A DNA stretch of 64,000 nt from Promerops cafer (GCA_013398275.1 VZSE01015608.1:1-64000), one strand, 5' to 3'; shown: positions 1 through 11,832, counted from the first letter of the stretch. Program-made: numbers and translations. The notes: generated from the letters alone by a model not told the origin.

Positions 1-16
1 CCCTCCCTCCCTCCCT
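1..16 (+). repeat. (CCCT)n at the window edge
   Basis: Four CCCT units begin at the first base and continue into a T/C-rich run to about base 27. The repeat probably extends left of the window. Confidence 0.9.
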
Positions 17-3000
17 TTTTTCCCCAGGAAAGCGTTTTCCAAATGGCTCCCATTTTGTACCTTCTGGCTTTCAGCAAGGCATTAGCATTCCAGAAAGAGT
101 TTCACCAGCCCCTAGGCTTTAACAGTGGTCAGGACAGGCAAAGGGAAAAACTACCAAACACTTTCCCTCTTAGGCTTGGGGCTTGAATTGCAACCAGGGG
201 CTTTTGGGAGTGTGTTAAAGAGCACTGCTTTCCTTGCCTGCTCTTTCCCTATTCCCTTGTTTTCTGATACTGATATGACCAAAAATCCTTATTTTTTTTA
301 TAACCAAGCACAATGAATAAATATTTGGAATATTTCTTATCTCTGGATGTATTAACAAAGGAGAAAAAACACACTTCTGCCTTAATCAGGACAAGAAATT
401 ATGCAAACCTCCCCAACAGACAGAAATTCTCCTAGAGGAAGGAATACCACATGAAATTGGAGAGTTGTCATTTTCTCAAATAAGGGTGAAATACTTAGTT
501 TGGGTGCTTTTCACTGTTTTATAGTCCGGTCATCTCTTCTCTCTGCCCACCCTGACTCCCACACTCCTCCAAGGTATTCAAATGGAAAAGCTTTCTTTCC
601 AAGGTATTTGCACAGAGAAGGCATTCGGCAGCAGAAGAGATTTCTTCCAAAAGCATCTTGGTGTGCTATGATCCTTCCCCAGAACTCAGCTGAATGTGCT
701 GAGAAAAGATTCTTGCTCCATACCCTGTCTAGTTATGGTCCTTTGGGTGGACGCTGTCATTGCACATTCTGGGCCATGTGCCTGAGCGTACCTAGGCATA
801 TTTGTCTGAGTCTCTGCCAGCATATATGCCAAAGAGATTATGCTTCATATTTCATCCCAGGGAGAAGAGAGCCTAAATGGGTTTATCATGGAGTTTTCAT
901 TCACTGTCATTTCTCCCTTCTTTATAGTTCATTGCTAGGCTTCTAATTTTTCCCGACAGCAGTGCACACCCCTGCAGCTGGCCCTGCATAATGATTCCCT
1001 CCTCCTAGACTGACAAGAGTAGATGCATAAATCTACTGCCATCAGGATGCCTCCTTTAGCAGACGCTGCCCCCTCTCCCCCCTGGAGAAAGACCTGTCTC
1101 CTCCCCAGCACTCTCATTTACCACCTACTACTGTTGCCTGCTGAGCCAAGATGCTGCCTGTGACCGTTATCCTGCTTATGCTAAACATCAGAAAACGGCT
1201 CTTTTTGGACAAAAATACAGGGTTTTTTTCCTCCTAATGATAACTATTAGTGAAAATTGGAGTGCCTTTGGCAATTGTATTTGATGCAAATATTGCAACA
1301 TACAGCAACGAGCTCCTGTGAAAGGCAAGGGTGGACTGATTGCTTGAATTAGGAGATGGAGGGTGAGAAGGACTGTCAGGAGCAAGAAATTTGACCAAAT
1401 ACAGGTCTTTAGGAGGTCTTAAGTTAGGGATCCCCATGTTCTCTGAGGCCCTGTGTTAACTCAAAATGATTGCTTTGAACTATTGAATAAGGGCAGTAAT
1501 GTCAAATCCAGGGCTTCCCAGCTGCTGAACTCATCAAGCACATTGACAGTTTATAAATCAGACGGGACTTGTGGACCCTTTACAGAGTATTGTTTGAAAA
1601 TCTCTTCCTTAGCCCTCCATCCTTAGCTATAGCAGTGCAATATTGTAGCTGGCTAAAAATCAACGTAAGACTAGTTTAAAAAGCAGCAACCTCTGTTTCT
1701 GTTCTGAAAAGCAGGCACAAGGTGAATGTGCAGTGTACAGCAAGAGCTTCGTCATTCTTTACCAGCAGCAAAGGTATAGGAAAAGGTCATCCCCTTTCAT
1801 CTTCCAAGAGTCTAATCCACAAAATACTAGATTTCTCCAATAGGTGTTTGGTGTTAGAAACATGCTGATAGTCTGATATTATTCATAGTTGCTTTTAAAG
1901 TTAAATTATTATTTTTCTTCGGCTACAAGTATTTGGCAGTTTTCTGATGCTGTCCTTATAATGATTCATGCTGCAGTTATTTTGAAGAGATGGATAAACT
2001 TCAATTGTTTATATGCAAACAGAATATGGCATTGGCTGCCAGAAAACAATCTCACTAATATTTGACTTGTTAGGTTGCCTCATGTTTCATGTTTTGGCTC
2101 AGAGAGAGCAAGCTTAAAATTAATTGAGAAGAATTTCTTTCTTTCTGATTGTGTTCAAAGCAAGTGGTATTTTCTCCTCTGTCAGTGTTGGCAATTGATT
2201 ATAAAATGTCAGAGGTGTTAGCAGTGTCAGCGACCTTCATCTATACAGCTGGAATAATAGGCAAGACTTGCTTTAGGACACCCTGCAGTTGCTGACAGGT
2301 TTTGTTGCATCTGCAGCCAACTCTGTATCATTAATGAGGAAAAAAAGGTGGATGAGGGAGTGTGGATTGTAAATGCTAGAGTGCTCACTCCACTAAATTT
2401 ACTTGAAAAATGATCATTTTTGTGTCCAATGCCATTTTGTACTCTTCATGATTTTCTAATTAAGCCTGGAGGGCTGTGGATCCAGGCTTTGATATGAGCA
2501 GTATCGACTGTCCTCTTTCCAGAGAAGAGAACAAAGCTTCCTCACTGTGCTGCTGGATGCTAAATGATGAACTGGTTTTTCTTCCATGCCTTGGTTACTG
2601 CATATAATTAGGAATCTCACTCTTGTGACTTCCTGTGCAGAACTGCATCCTTTCAGTAGACCTGCCTGCCAGCTGCCCATCATGCACAGCTATTCCCAGG
2701 ATCCTTAAATTTGACTTTGCATGTCAACTGTTCCTATTTAAACAATGAGCTTTGAAGCAAACTATGGGCATACTGAAGAAAAAACTCTTCATGTCTACCA
2801 ACAGTCTCTTCTAGACTCTGAGGCTAAGGCTCAACTTTAAAAGTGGTCATGCTGTGAATTTATTTGAAATAATTTTATTAGAAAAGAGACATACCTGTGA
2901 TTCTTGAAAAAATGAGAGAAGAAAGAATATGTATCCACTTGCTGGGTAGACCCCTGTCAGTGATTTTCTGAGGGGATTACCCCTTTCTTGTTTCAGTGTT

Positions 3001-3370
3001 CCCTTGCAGCAGAAGCAGTCTGATGGCCAGTGTGTTGCTGGGCTTAAGAGAGAAGGCATTTGCAGTTCTTGGAGAAGGGGAAGGAAGAAGACAGTGATGA
3101 CAGAAGTGTCAGAGCAACAGGAATAAGGCTCACTTAGATTTGAGGAGAAATTTCCAACCCTGTATGGCATTCCTTCACCTTAATGATGGAAAAAGTCTGT
3201 TTATTTTTTATTTTAACATCTTGTCTTTATGGTATTTTAGGACTGGAATTCCTGTACTTTGTTCCCTGGTTATCTTATCTATTAAATAATGTCTCTATTC
3301 CTCTCTGCTAGAAGCAGGTACACAGAAACAGAAAAAGATCTTGCTGCATTGCGCAAGGGTTTGTGGATTT

Positions 3371-3403
3371 TTTGGTTTTGGTTTTTTGTTTTTTTTTTTT
3401 TTT
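3371..3403 (+). repeat. T-rich tract
   Basis: TTTTGG units run into a 15-base T-run. On the minus strand this produces the Lys-rich segment of a spurious frame. Confidence 0.88.
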
Positions 3404-3807
3404 CTGTTTATTATTAGTCAAGAAATACACACGCCTAAGAATTTTTGAGGAAAAAAGCCTCAGAATGTTTATCTTCCTAGAGACTCTTTGAAAAGTCATC
3501 TTTTTACTGTGGAGTAAACCTGTCAGCCAGCTAAAAGGTTTGACGTGTGGCCGTGATGGAGGCAGCAGGAGGGCTGGAAGGTGGCTGTGTGATGATCCAC
3601 AGGAGATCTGGGCTTCTGCGTGACCTTGGGCCCCGGCACAGCGAGGTGGTACTGGAGGGTGGTGCTGGAGGGAGAGGTGTGGACTGTGCAAGGGATTCCA
3701 CTGCTCTCACTGCAGACAGGGCTGACAGCCATGTGACATGAGAGCTGATTTAAAAAGTAGTGTCCTGCCTTCAGAATCACAGCTAGAAAATGTATTACTA
3801 TAAAGTT

Positions 3808-3862
3808 GTTTCTTCTACAGGAAGAAACTACTCCTCTTATAAAGGAGTTTCTTCTACAGGAA
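3808..3862 (+). repeat. 16-bp direct repeat with an internal inverted repeat
   Basis: GTTTCTTCTACAGGAA occurs at 3,808-3,823 and again at 3,847-3,862. Between them, AAGAAACT and AGTTTCTT form an inverted pair. Both copies also contain a TTCTTCTACAG acceptor-like motif. The arrangement suggests a local duplication with a 39-base period. Confidence 0.75.
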
Positions 3863-4189
3863 ATACCACCACTGTCTTTTACCACTAGTTCCTTCTTTAG
3901 TGTTACCTAGTGGAGGACTTAGGATGCATTCTCTTAGTTTTCTTACTAGGCCAGTTTAACCTAAATGCATTAAATCCTTTCATTTTGTGACACGCGACAA
4001 GATACTTCTGATAATTTTGGATTGAAATAACTTTTAAAGAGTTTTCATATATAAAATATGTATAGATTTGGGCTGTTGAAAGGTTCCTTTTTGGAGAAGA
4101 TGCATACAATAAAAGTGGTGGCAAACATGAAAAAAAAGGTTGGCTATGTTTCTGAAAAGCACAAACTAGTCTTTGTTCCCTTTGGAAAA

Positions 4190-4285
4190 AATAATAGGAT
4201 AACTTGGTTTGGAAGGGACCACGAGAGGTCATGTAGTCCTATGGCTCAAATCAGGGCCAGTAAGATCAGGTAGCTCAGAACACAT
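4190..4285 (-). mobile_element. CR1 LINE 3'-end relic
   Basis: The plus strand carries TTGGAAGGGACCACGAGAGG, then a form of the TCATCTAGTCC block, then CTCAAATCAGGGCCAG and ATCAGGTAGCTCAG. This is the reverse complement of the 3' untranslated end of avian CR1, whose plus-oriented copies end with a short repeat after the AGGTCCCTTCCAACC block. The element therefore lies on the minus strand with its 3' end at the left. Only about 95 bases are recognisable and they are diverged, so this is a 5'-truncated old copy, the usual fate of CR1 insertions. No terminal octamer repeats remain clear. Confidence 0.85.
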
Positions 4286-4849
4286 GAAGTATTTAGCAGT
4301 CAACTCTACATAGCTCAAAACTTAAGAATATGGTCATAAGTTTCTTGGGATTTCTGAAAGGAAAAAAATTTATTGTAATATGTCTCCTTTGTCTTCATCT
4401 TTCAGAAGTTTAAAAAAAAATAGGGAGGCTCAAGCTTTCCTAGTTCTTTACTATGCATTTCCTTTTATTTTTAGATGGAAATAAAAATTTAATCAGGCTA
4501 AACCTTACTTTCCATACGCAATTATTCCCCAGAAAGTTTAAATAAGTATAGATGTAGGCTTTTCAAGAATATGCCCCTAGAAACTAATTTCTGAAGCAAA
4601 GGGAAACTGGAAGGTGACATTGCTTTTGAAAATTGAGCCTTAATAAAGGGCTTCATTTAGTCATCCATCCTTGAAAATGGATGGTGAAATATGTAAGGGT
4701 TGAGAGGGAAAGGAAAAAACAGAGATACAAGAGACTGATACCAGATGAAAGTACAAGGTAATTTAAGTCCTTGGTTAATGTCCCTGTTTGAAATTAGTCC
4801 TGGCTGGTTTGGTCACCCAAAAACTGGCAGCTCAAAACAAAATTCTTAC

Positions 4850-4911
4850 CTTAAAGTGTTCTTGCCATAGTCTGGGCTTTATCAGGTTTGTTATGGGGCT
4901 ACTGTTATCAT
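4850..4911 (-). other. Candidate 62-nt exon on the minus strand, unverified
   Basis: On the minus strand the acceptor CCACTTTTCTAG (AG at 4,913-4,912) and the strong donor TTTAAG then GTAAGAAT enclose 62 bases. One frame is open, reading two carried-over bases then DNSSPITNLIKPRLWQEHFK and ending at a codon boundary. The other two frames contain stops. I recognise no protein family. It lies just left of unrelated plus-strand splice-like motifs, so at most one strand is likely to be real. Confidence 0.15.
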
Positions 4912-5185
4912 CTAGAAAAGTGGTCCCTCCAAGGGAGAGTTAGGATGCTCTGTGGATAGCTTTCTAGTGCTTTGCGTGTCCCCAAGGTATCTTGAGAGGG
5001 CACCTGCGGTGGAGAAGAGCAGAGGACCATGCTGGTCAGTACTGGGAGCTGTAATGAGTTTCCCCTTGTTCGAGGCTGTGTTGAGTCTGCAGCAGTCAGG
5101 CAGTGCAAGCATCCCTCGTGCCTGGCGTGTGGATGTTGTGCCGCTCATGCGCGGAGGGAGCTGAGCGCCTGTCTTCTTCTTCCAG

Positions 5186-5263
5186 GTGCGAAGAGTGAGG
5201 GGGACAGCCCAGGGCTCGGTTCTGGGGCTCAGCCAGTACCCCCAGGAGCACAGCTGAACAAGA
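5186..5263 (+). other. Candidate 78-nt exon, unverified
   Basis: A strong acceptor (CTGTCTTCTTCTTCCAG, ending at 5,185) and a usable donor (AAGA then GTAAGC at 5,264) frame 78 bases, a multiple of three. One frame is open across it, taking two bases from the left edge: AKSEGDSPGLGSGAQPVPP and on to an LNK end. The peptide is Gly/Pro/Ser-rich and low in information, and I recognise no family. Local CpG content is raised. The recursive-splice-like site lies 105 bases downstream. Pseudo-exons with signals this good are common in introns, so the call is weak. Confidence 0.18.
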
Positions 5264-5367
5264 GTAAGCACTGACACCGCCTTGTCTCCTCTTGAAGTCC
5301 CAGAAGTGGGTTCTTGTTTCCCAAGCTGTGGTGTGCACACAGATTTTTCATGTGAATTTTCTGTTTT

Positions 5368-5375
5368 CAGGTAAG
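5368..5375 (+). other. Juxtaposed acceptor/donor (recursive-splice-like site)
   Basis: The sequence TTTTCTGTTTTCAG is directly followed by GTAAGCTC, so a good polypyrimidine tract and CAG acceptor abut a GTAAG donor with no exon between. This is the signature of ratcheting or recursive splice sites described in very long vertebrate introns of neuronal genes. The tract upstream (about 5,345-5,367) is T-rich and suitable. I do not see a strong second donor within about 150 bases downstream, which the vertebrate exon-definition model would want, so this may be coincidence. Confidence 0.25.
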
Positions 5376-8300
5376 CTCATTTTTTCCTTCTTTTTTTTGT
5401 TACAATAGAGTTTTCTAAATGCAAAATTATATTCTGGTTTTCTAGACAAATTTGTTGCTATTTATCAAGACTTTCAGACATTGCTGGAGCATTTAATAAG
5501 TGTTTATTACTACTAATGGAGATAAAACTTCTAGGAGTCAGTCTTGCAAGAGGCATTAAAAATTAGCAAAGGGGAAAAAAAAAGCAAGAATAGCTTGGCA
5601 GAGGTTCTGTAATAATAAACCTATTTATAGATGGTGTGCTGGGTAGAGGAGCAGGTTTGTGCCTCTGCCAGCAACACACTGCAGCCTACTGCTGTGCTTG
5701 CCCTAATTTTGCACTTCCATTCTGAGTCTCCCAGGGGATGCTGAGCAGCTGCGTGGCTGACCTGAATCGCGAAGGTGTGCGGGTTTGACTGTGACTCTGA
5801 GGATGATCGGAGTGATTTGATCAACTTCTTTTCCAGGACCTGTTCACATTGATTAGTGTGTGTTGGCTTGGCAGGTTTCTCAGAAACCAGCATGTAAAAC
5901 CTTCTTCTTTATTCTCAAGTGGCCAGAGATCTGAAGCAAGATTGATAGAGGGGTTGCACAAATGTGATTCTCGGTCTGTTCTTCAGCTGCAAAGTGGTTT
6001 AAATCCATTTTGGCAGCTTTCTTAGTGCTTGTGATGCTCCTGGAGGTGCTGCCACTGAGAGCTCTGGTTCCAGCCTGGCGCAAGCCTTCAGGGGAAGGAG
6101 AGATTCTGGGATCTTGTGTGCTGCCTTCCTCACAGTTACCAGAAATAATTGTCCATAGACTGAACTTTTTGGAAGACAACACTCAGCCTTTCCAGCAAGA
6201 GAAACACGTGTCTCCTGCCTGGCACCAAGGAAAAAGGAAACAGTGGGAGGGGAAAACAAAATTTAGGAAGAGCCAAGTTAAGGAAACAAGTGTATTCTAG
6301 TGTTTAACTAATATCTGGCCTCATGCCAGTTTGGGAGAGGTTTTGTTTAGGTTTTTTAGTAATTTTTTGGTTTGGTTTGGTTTTATTTTTTTTTGGGGGG
6401 GGGGGGTGTTGTTTGTTTGTTTTGGATGCTTCAGTGTTTTATTTTCCCTTAAAAACAAATGGGGAAAGGAAGAATCAAAATACAGTTTTCCATGCATATG
6501 TGCTGCAGAATGAATAAAAGTGAAAACAGCTGTTCTAAACCAAAAATGTACATTCTGCCATCGCACTCTCATTTATGTACCTAAAATCATGATTTTTCGA
6601 AATGTAGGAAAAAGCATGAAATCACACAGAAATAGCCACTATTTAAGCTTATTTAGAAATGCACATCAGGCAAGATGAGTATCACTGAGGAACAAAGGTG
6701 GGTCCTGTGGGGGATGCGAATGTAAGAAGTGGACTCACTGAAAGCAAGTAATTGCAGAGTAATTTTGCTGTGGAATTTTAAACCAATTATGTGAATAACA
6801 GAGCATATGTTCTCAAAGTAGTCAGAAGTGGTTTTTTGTGGGTATAGCTAGCATGGTTTCAGAAAGCCTCTGCCTGGCCAGGGTTAGTGCTTGCACAGCT
6901 GAGACAACGTGAGTGCTGGTGTGTTTGGCGGTACATCATTGCCTTGCTGAAAGTCAGCCTTTCTCAATCTGCCTCTCCCATGGTAAATCTTCCAAAAAAT
7001 GTTCAAAGCTGTGTCTGATAATACCTGGTACCTCAGCTTGTTTCTACGTCTGACTGGAAAGTCTGGTGTTCAAAAGGTGCTTGATCTTATTTTAGAATTA
7101 TTAAATGTTTTGATAAGCTGCATCAAACTACATCAAGTTTTACTGAAATTACTGCAAGTTTCTCATAACAGGACTGATTAAAGGTGCTATTTCAAGAAGT
7201 CTTCACTAATCTAGTTGTTTCTTGAGCTCTGTTCTTTTGAAATGGAGATTTGCATCCTTTTGCTTTTTAATAAAATGAGACAAGTACTAAAAATCCACTA
7301 TCAGCAGTTTGGCTTGAACACCAAGGCATGTGGCTTATTGCTCTCCAGAACATGGAGGATATTAAATGTGGATATTAATTTTCCTCTTTCTTCCATCACA
7401 AAGAAAATAGAAATGCTTACACAAAAAGGGGAAAACAGTTTATGGGATTCTTCAGCATTACCTTTCATAGTATGCAATTGGGAATTTTGATGCCTAGTGG
7501 ATACGAAGTGTTTCTTAATATTAAATGTATGTAAATAAGTATAAATCATGTTGGTTGGGTGTTTTTTCAGTTTTTTTTTTCCTTTTACAACCGTTAAAGC
7601 ACCTACATGGTAGAGCACTTGACAAGTGAAACAAAAACTGTGAGATCTTTGCTAAACTTTCTTTTGTTTCTAGGAGGTTTCAACAAACCTCCTTAATCTT
7701 TGAAGTTTTCTCTTTAAATGGGTGGCCAGTGTAAGCATTTCTGCAAATTCATTTCATGTGAATATTTTGTCTCTGAAGTTGTTCAAGTAACCATAGCTGC
7801 AAATCTGATTCACTTGTGTGGCACTGAACTTCACATGTAAATCATGCTTCTAGTAAGTCAGTATTGTACTAGGAGGTGCTAATGGCTGCCATCAATCAGG
7901 GCTGGAAAAAGTTGTTCTCCTCTTCTCCCCCAGACTAAATGAGACAGCAATTAAATGCCCTTTTGTTGCGTGATAGCTGAGACAATGGAAATCAATGTCC
8001 AAAGCACAAAGCAGAATGGCAAGTCTTAAGTATAAGCTAAGCCATGTGTCCCAAGGGATTGGCATGTTGATTTGCTTACAGCTGAGAGGGTATATGAAAG
8101 GAATAACTGGGGAGTGTAGGCAGCAGGAGAAGCAGTAATGCTCCTTGGACCTGAGCCAGGAGGGAGTATTTCTCAGTGGGGCTGTGCTGCCATGACTTTG
8201 CCTCCATGCAGCCCAAACTCAGCTCACAGCACAAATTTGGTCTGTAATAGGCCCTGGTATAAGATCATTATCAGAAAATATGATACCATGTTTATTTGTG

Positions 8301-9095
8301 TTATGTTTTTATGCTGACCACTCAAGAACAGGCAGCATCTGGTCTGATGAGAAGCCTACTAAACTAAACTTCACCTTTTCAGCCTTTTTGAAAGTGCTTC
8401 AGCTGGAAAGCTGAGCTTACACTCAACCAGAGCTGTTATTGCAGTGGCTTAGATCCCTGGAATAGGATTTGATGCATCCTGAGGACAATATTCCCACCCC
8501 TCTAAATGCCATCACTTTGTTCCCAAGTGCTTGATAGGTGCAAAACTTACTCTTGCATCTCTCCTAAAAAAAAATGGCACTGTAAGGAATCCCAGTTTGC
8601 TCATCCATTTCTTGTAGATGCAAACAATGCCTCAAGGCTCTTAAACCAGGACATACTCGTTAACTAATTTTGTCCAGAGGACATGAAATCACTTAGGTGG
8701 CTGAATGTGTTTTGCCTGTCTTCTTCCCTCCAGACCTGCTCCAAAGCTCATTATGTCAATGGGACACTTCCTTTTGACTCCAGCTCACAATTCTGCCTTG
8801 GCTTTATTGCCTTGCTGAAAGGGCCTTGAGTTACACAGGACTGCTTTGTCTCTAATCTGTGTGGGGTTTTTGTTTTTGTTGGGGGTGGTTTTTTCTGCTT
8901 TTGTGCAAAATTGTAAATGCGCTGAAAACAACAAGCCATTGCATTTACTAATGGCAAAGCACACTGCTGTCATGCAGCTCATATGCTGTTGGCAGAGACT
9001 GTAGCTATATGATGCTTTGCAGCAGCTGGGCCCAACTGAGAGAAAGCCTTTTGCAAGTTTAAGGCTTGGAAGAAATGTTAAAGTAAAATTTTTTT
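5376..9095. other. Non-coding stretch, no gene seen
   Basis: No recognisable gene or transposon. It contains the T/G-rich G12 tract near 6.4 kb. Frames in the 5.6-6.3 kb part overlap on both strands and carry no family signature. Confidence 0.7.
6352..6424 (+). repeat. T/G-rich low complexity with a G12 run
   Basis: GGTTT units and T-runs lead into a run of twelve G (6,395-6,406) and then GTTT units. Long homopolymers such as this are common sites of sequencing-length error, so the exact run length is uncertain. Confidence 0.9.
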
Positions 9096-9115
9096 GGGGT
9101 TGGGTTGGGTTGGGT
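9096..9115 (+). repeat. (TTGGG)n short repeat
   Basis: Four units of GGGTT-type sequence follow a T-run. It resembles but is not the vertebrate telomere hexamer TTAGGG, so it is not evidence of an interstitial telomere. Confidence 0.85.
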
Positions 9116-10002
9116 TTTTCTGAGTTGTTTTTTTTTTGTTGCTTTTTGTTCCTGAAAAGTATTACACACAGATGACCAGAGTCGTCTGAAATAATACTAG
9201 AATTTGATCAAAAGAAAATTTATCTGCTTGGAGAGCTCTGTATTGATTTTTTTCTGTGGGGTGCTGTATCTGTTACAGCTCGTTTGAGGGCTTGAACAAA
9301 AGAAAACAAAACTACCTGTATTAAGAGGTCCACAGACATAACAGGCACTAGCAATGGACTCATACAAAACCTGTTAGTTGGTGTTCCTTGTCCTTATTGC
9401 TCAGTGATAAGATGCTGTCTTTTCCTTGTGTCCCCATCAGGGTGATACTTTTCAAACTCATGTTCTATTGCACTCACATTTACTCTTTGGCAGTACTGAC
9501 AGCTGCTGTGAGTGATACACTTCACAGTCCCACTGTCTTCATATCAATTCAGGTGTCCACCTTTGATGTTGACTCTGGTTCTAGCCATGACTTGCACCTC
9601 ACTTCCGGATTCGGTTCTCTATTAAAGTAAAACAGAGACCCAAGGTACTAGGAGAGACTCTATTTGGGCACAGCAATACACTGCCACATTATATACTGTT
9701 TTATATATGATTACTATGTGTGTAATTTTGAATAATCACAGTTAGGCATTTTTAAGCATCTCCTTCTATATTGCAAGCCTTCAGCAGTTCAGTAAAGCAG
9801 AGCCATTGACTTGTATTTGATGTGTCCATTACCTCCTGCAAATGCTTTGGAATACAATGGAGTAGCATGCAGACTTCAAAGCTGTCATGACAGGTATTAA
9901 GAATGTGTCAAATCCCAGTGATGACTGATAACATATCTGTCATTTCTGATGGGATTATTAGGAAGAGGAAAGCCACCAGGAGAAAGATACTCTAGAAAAG
10001 AA

Positions 10003-10022
10003 AGGGGTGGGGGGGGAGGGGG
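10003..10022 (+). other. Short G-rich run with quadruplex potential
   Basis: The sequence GGGGTGGGGGGGGAGGGGG has runs of 4, 8 and 5 G with one-base interruptions, enough for a quadruplex if the middle run contributes two columns. It sits in purine-rich DNA with no gene context. Confidence 0.55.
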
Positions 10023-10375
10023 ACACAAAAAGAGAGAGGATTTACTCTTCTTCAGAGCTGCCTGGTTTAATTAAACCTTGTCTAGTCCATAAACAAACCT
10101 ATTAACTTTCTGTATGGTTTGGCAGCTTATGCACTTCAATGCTTCTGCAGTAATTCCGTGGAATTTATATTTCTCTTTGGTGGATAGTTGCACTATCAGT
10201 ATTGTGGCTATGAGGAGGATTCTTCACCCACCTGTACATGGAAACAGCTATTGCAAGAGTACTGTATATTTTGTCTTCTAATCAAAAGTTTAACAGAGTA
10301 CCGTGGAAGAAAGAATTCAGCAGGCACATAAAATATTTTCTGCATGGAAAATTGTGTAGAACCGAGGATTGCTTC

Positions 10376-10393
10376 TTTTTTTTTTTTTTTTTT
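10376..10393 (+). repeat. Poly(T) run
   Basis: An uninterrupted T-run of about 18 bases, giving spurious Phe or Lys stretches in overlapping frames. Confidence 0.88.
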
Positions 10394-10908
10394 AAGCCTG
10401 AATGTGTGTCTTCTGTGAATGTAGAAAGAAGGCAGAACTTATCTGACTTGTAAAACTGGGCTCTGCTGAATGAGTCCACTGTGCCTAGTACACAGACATT
10501 TTCAGGTGTTTCAGGCTAAGCCATAAACACATCCAAGATCTACACGCAGTGAAATATCAAGACAAAGGAAGCATCTTGTCCAGCTGCCTTCTGCTATTCA
10601 GGCAATGTCAGAACAGAGGTGATATGAGTTTCTTGCTGTTAGGATCTTTTTGGTGCAGGAGTATCCCCAGGAGCAGCTAAACAGTATAGTTATCTGATAT
10701 GGCCCCTACACACACAGAGATCAATTTTGAGGGGCATATTAGATGTCAGGAGAGGGGGAGACTTGAAGCTCAGTGGACTGAGACAACTATTCCTTGCTGT
10801 CATATCTCCCTGAAATCCCCTTTCAGCAGGGATTCAGCAGCCTTTGAATAGGGACTCATCACAGTGTCCAGATTGTCCCTTTATCCTTTCTGCTGATTTA
10901 TCTTTTAG

Positions 10909-11154
10909 CCTTGTATGAAAACAGACCTAGTCTTATCTCTGCCCCTTCCACAAGCACAGCCAAGCTGCTCCTCAGCTCTTTCAGAGTCCCAGCCCATCAA
11001 GGAAGCAAAGGTAGTGGAGGTCAGTGCAGTGCCCAAGTGGGCACTTGGTACCACTGGATTATTGCTGGAGGGCAGCTGCTCTGTTGGGTGTTCAGCCAGA
11101 AGGCCCTGGTGGCCACCTATACTGCATGCTTGGAGAGAAAAGGCTGCACTGAAG
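10909..11154 (+). other. Candidate 246-nt exon, unverified
   Basis: The left edge follows TGATTTATCTTTTAG and the right edge is GAAG followed by GTGAGTAAAG, close to the donor consensus. The 246 bases are exactly 82 codons; the frame starting at the first base is open throughout (CMKTDLVLSLPLPQAQP near the start, WREKAALK at the end). A second frame is also open, which weakens the argument for selection on either. No domain or family is recognisable. The segment is GC-richer than the DNA to its left. Confidence 0.18.
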
Positions 11155-11542
11155 GTGAGTAAAGGACAGTCTCAGGTTTGGGAAGCAGAGATGGAGAGCA
11201 GAGAGACCTCTGTGAAGACCAAGCTGTAGCTGTTGAGTCACAAAGTGAGCAGTATTTGATTGATGTTTGAGTGATCACTGGTATGAGAGAGACATACAGT
11301 GACCTAGCCAAAAGCCAAATGCTCTCAGGTGGTTTTGGACCCCATTCCTCACAGTTACCACCATCAAATCAGCTGACCTACACTGCCCACATCTGCCTGG
11401 TGTCACACAGCCCAGGCAGGCCAAGCCCACCCTGCTCCAGATGAGCCCACTGCTCTCCTCCAGTGGTGCGAGCTCCCCTCAAGTGAGGTGATTCCACACA
11501 GCACTGCTGGGGTGGGGGACAGCCAGCCTCCTGTCCCTGCTG

Positions 11543-11710
11543 GGCGTGTGGCAGTGGCTGCGTGGGCGCGGAGGGAGCGCGGCTGTGAGCCGCGGGGCGA
11601 GCAGGGATGGTCCCACCGTGTGCGTGCTCGCAGCAGGATGCCGCGAGTGCACCCGAGGGGAGGAGCAGGCACTGGGGCCGTTGCAGCTCGCCCATGGGCT
11701 CACGCCCTTG
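11543..11710. promoter_or_regulatory. CpG-rich cluster, weak island
   Basis: About 18 CpGs occur in about 165 bases, far above the local background, within a wider GC-rich block (about 11,340-11,760). Overlapping open frames on both strands here reflect GC content. Two strong minus-strand donor motifs sit immediately to the right (exon edges 11,716 and 11,735), which would suit a minus-strand transcript running into the cluster. The cluster is too short to call a promoter from sequence alone. Confidence 0.3.
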
Positions 11711-11734
11711 CTTACCTCATGGAAACTCACTCAC

Positions 11735-11832
11735 CTGTCCAGGCCCTCAGGAAAGACCTTTTATTTTTTCCCATCTCTAAATGCGTGTTCACCCCACCCA
11801 AGAGGCTGGCTGAGCAAAGATCGAAGTGCAGC
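11735..11832 (-). other. Candidate 98-nt exon on the minus strand beside the CpG cluster
   Basis: On the minus strand an acceptor GTCCTTGCTTCAG and a near-perfect donor GGACAG then GTGAGTGAG bracket 98 bases. A second strong donor, GAG then GTAAGC, lies 19 bases further on (edge 11,716). One frame is open across the segment (LHFDLCSASLLGGVNTHLEM and on), the others have stops. No family is recognised. The neighbouring CpG-rich cluster is on the donor side, so it would fall in the intron, not upstream. Confidence 0.15.

Larger units (their letters stand above)
28..4180. other. Non-coding stretch, no gene seen
   Basis: AT-leaning DNA with only short frames in all six readings. It holds the T-rich tract near 3.39 kb, a modestly CpG-raised patch at about 3,540-3,690 and the direct/inverted repeat at 3.81 kb. 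A 107-codon minus-strand frame at 2,847-3,170 has no recognisable product. Confidence 0.7.
9116..10908. other. Non-coding stretch, no gene seen
   Basis: Contains the G-rich run at 10.0 kb and the poly(T) at 10.38 kb. The 80-codon plus-strand frame at 9,388-9,630 lacks any recognisable domain and is probably chance. Confidence 0.7.

Noticed and set aside
9096..9115. Possible interstitial telomere repeat.
   Set aside because: The unit is TTGGG, not TTAGGG, and only four copies are present.
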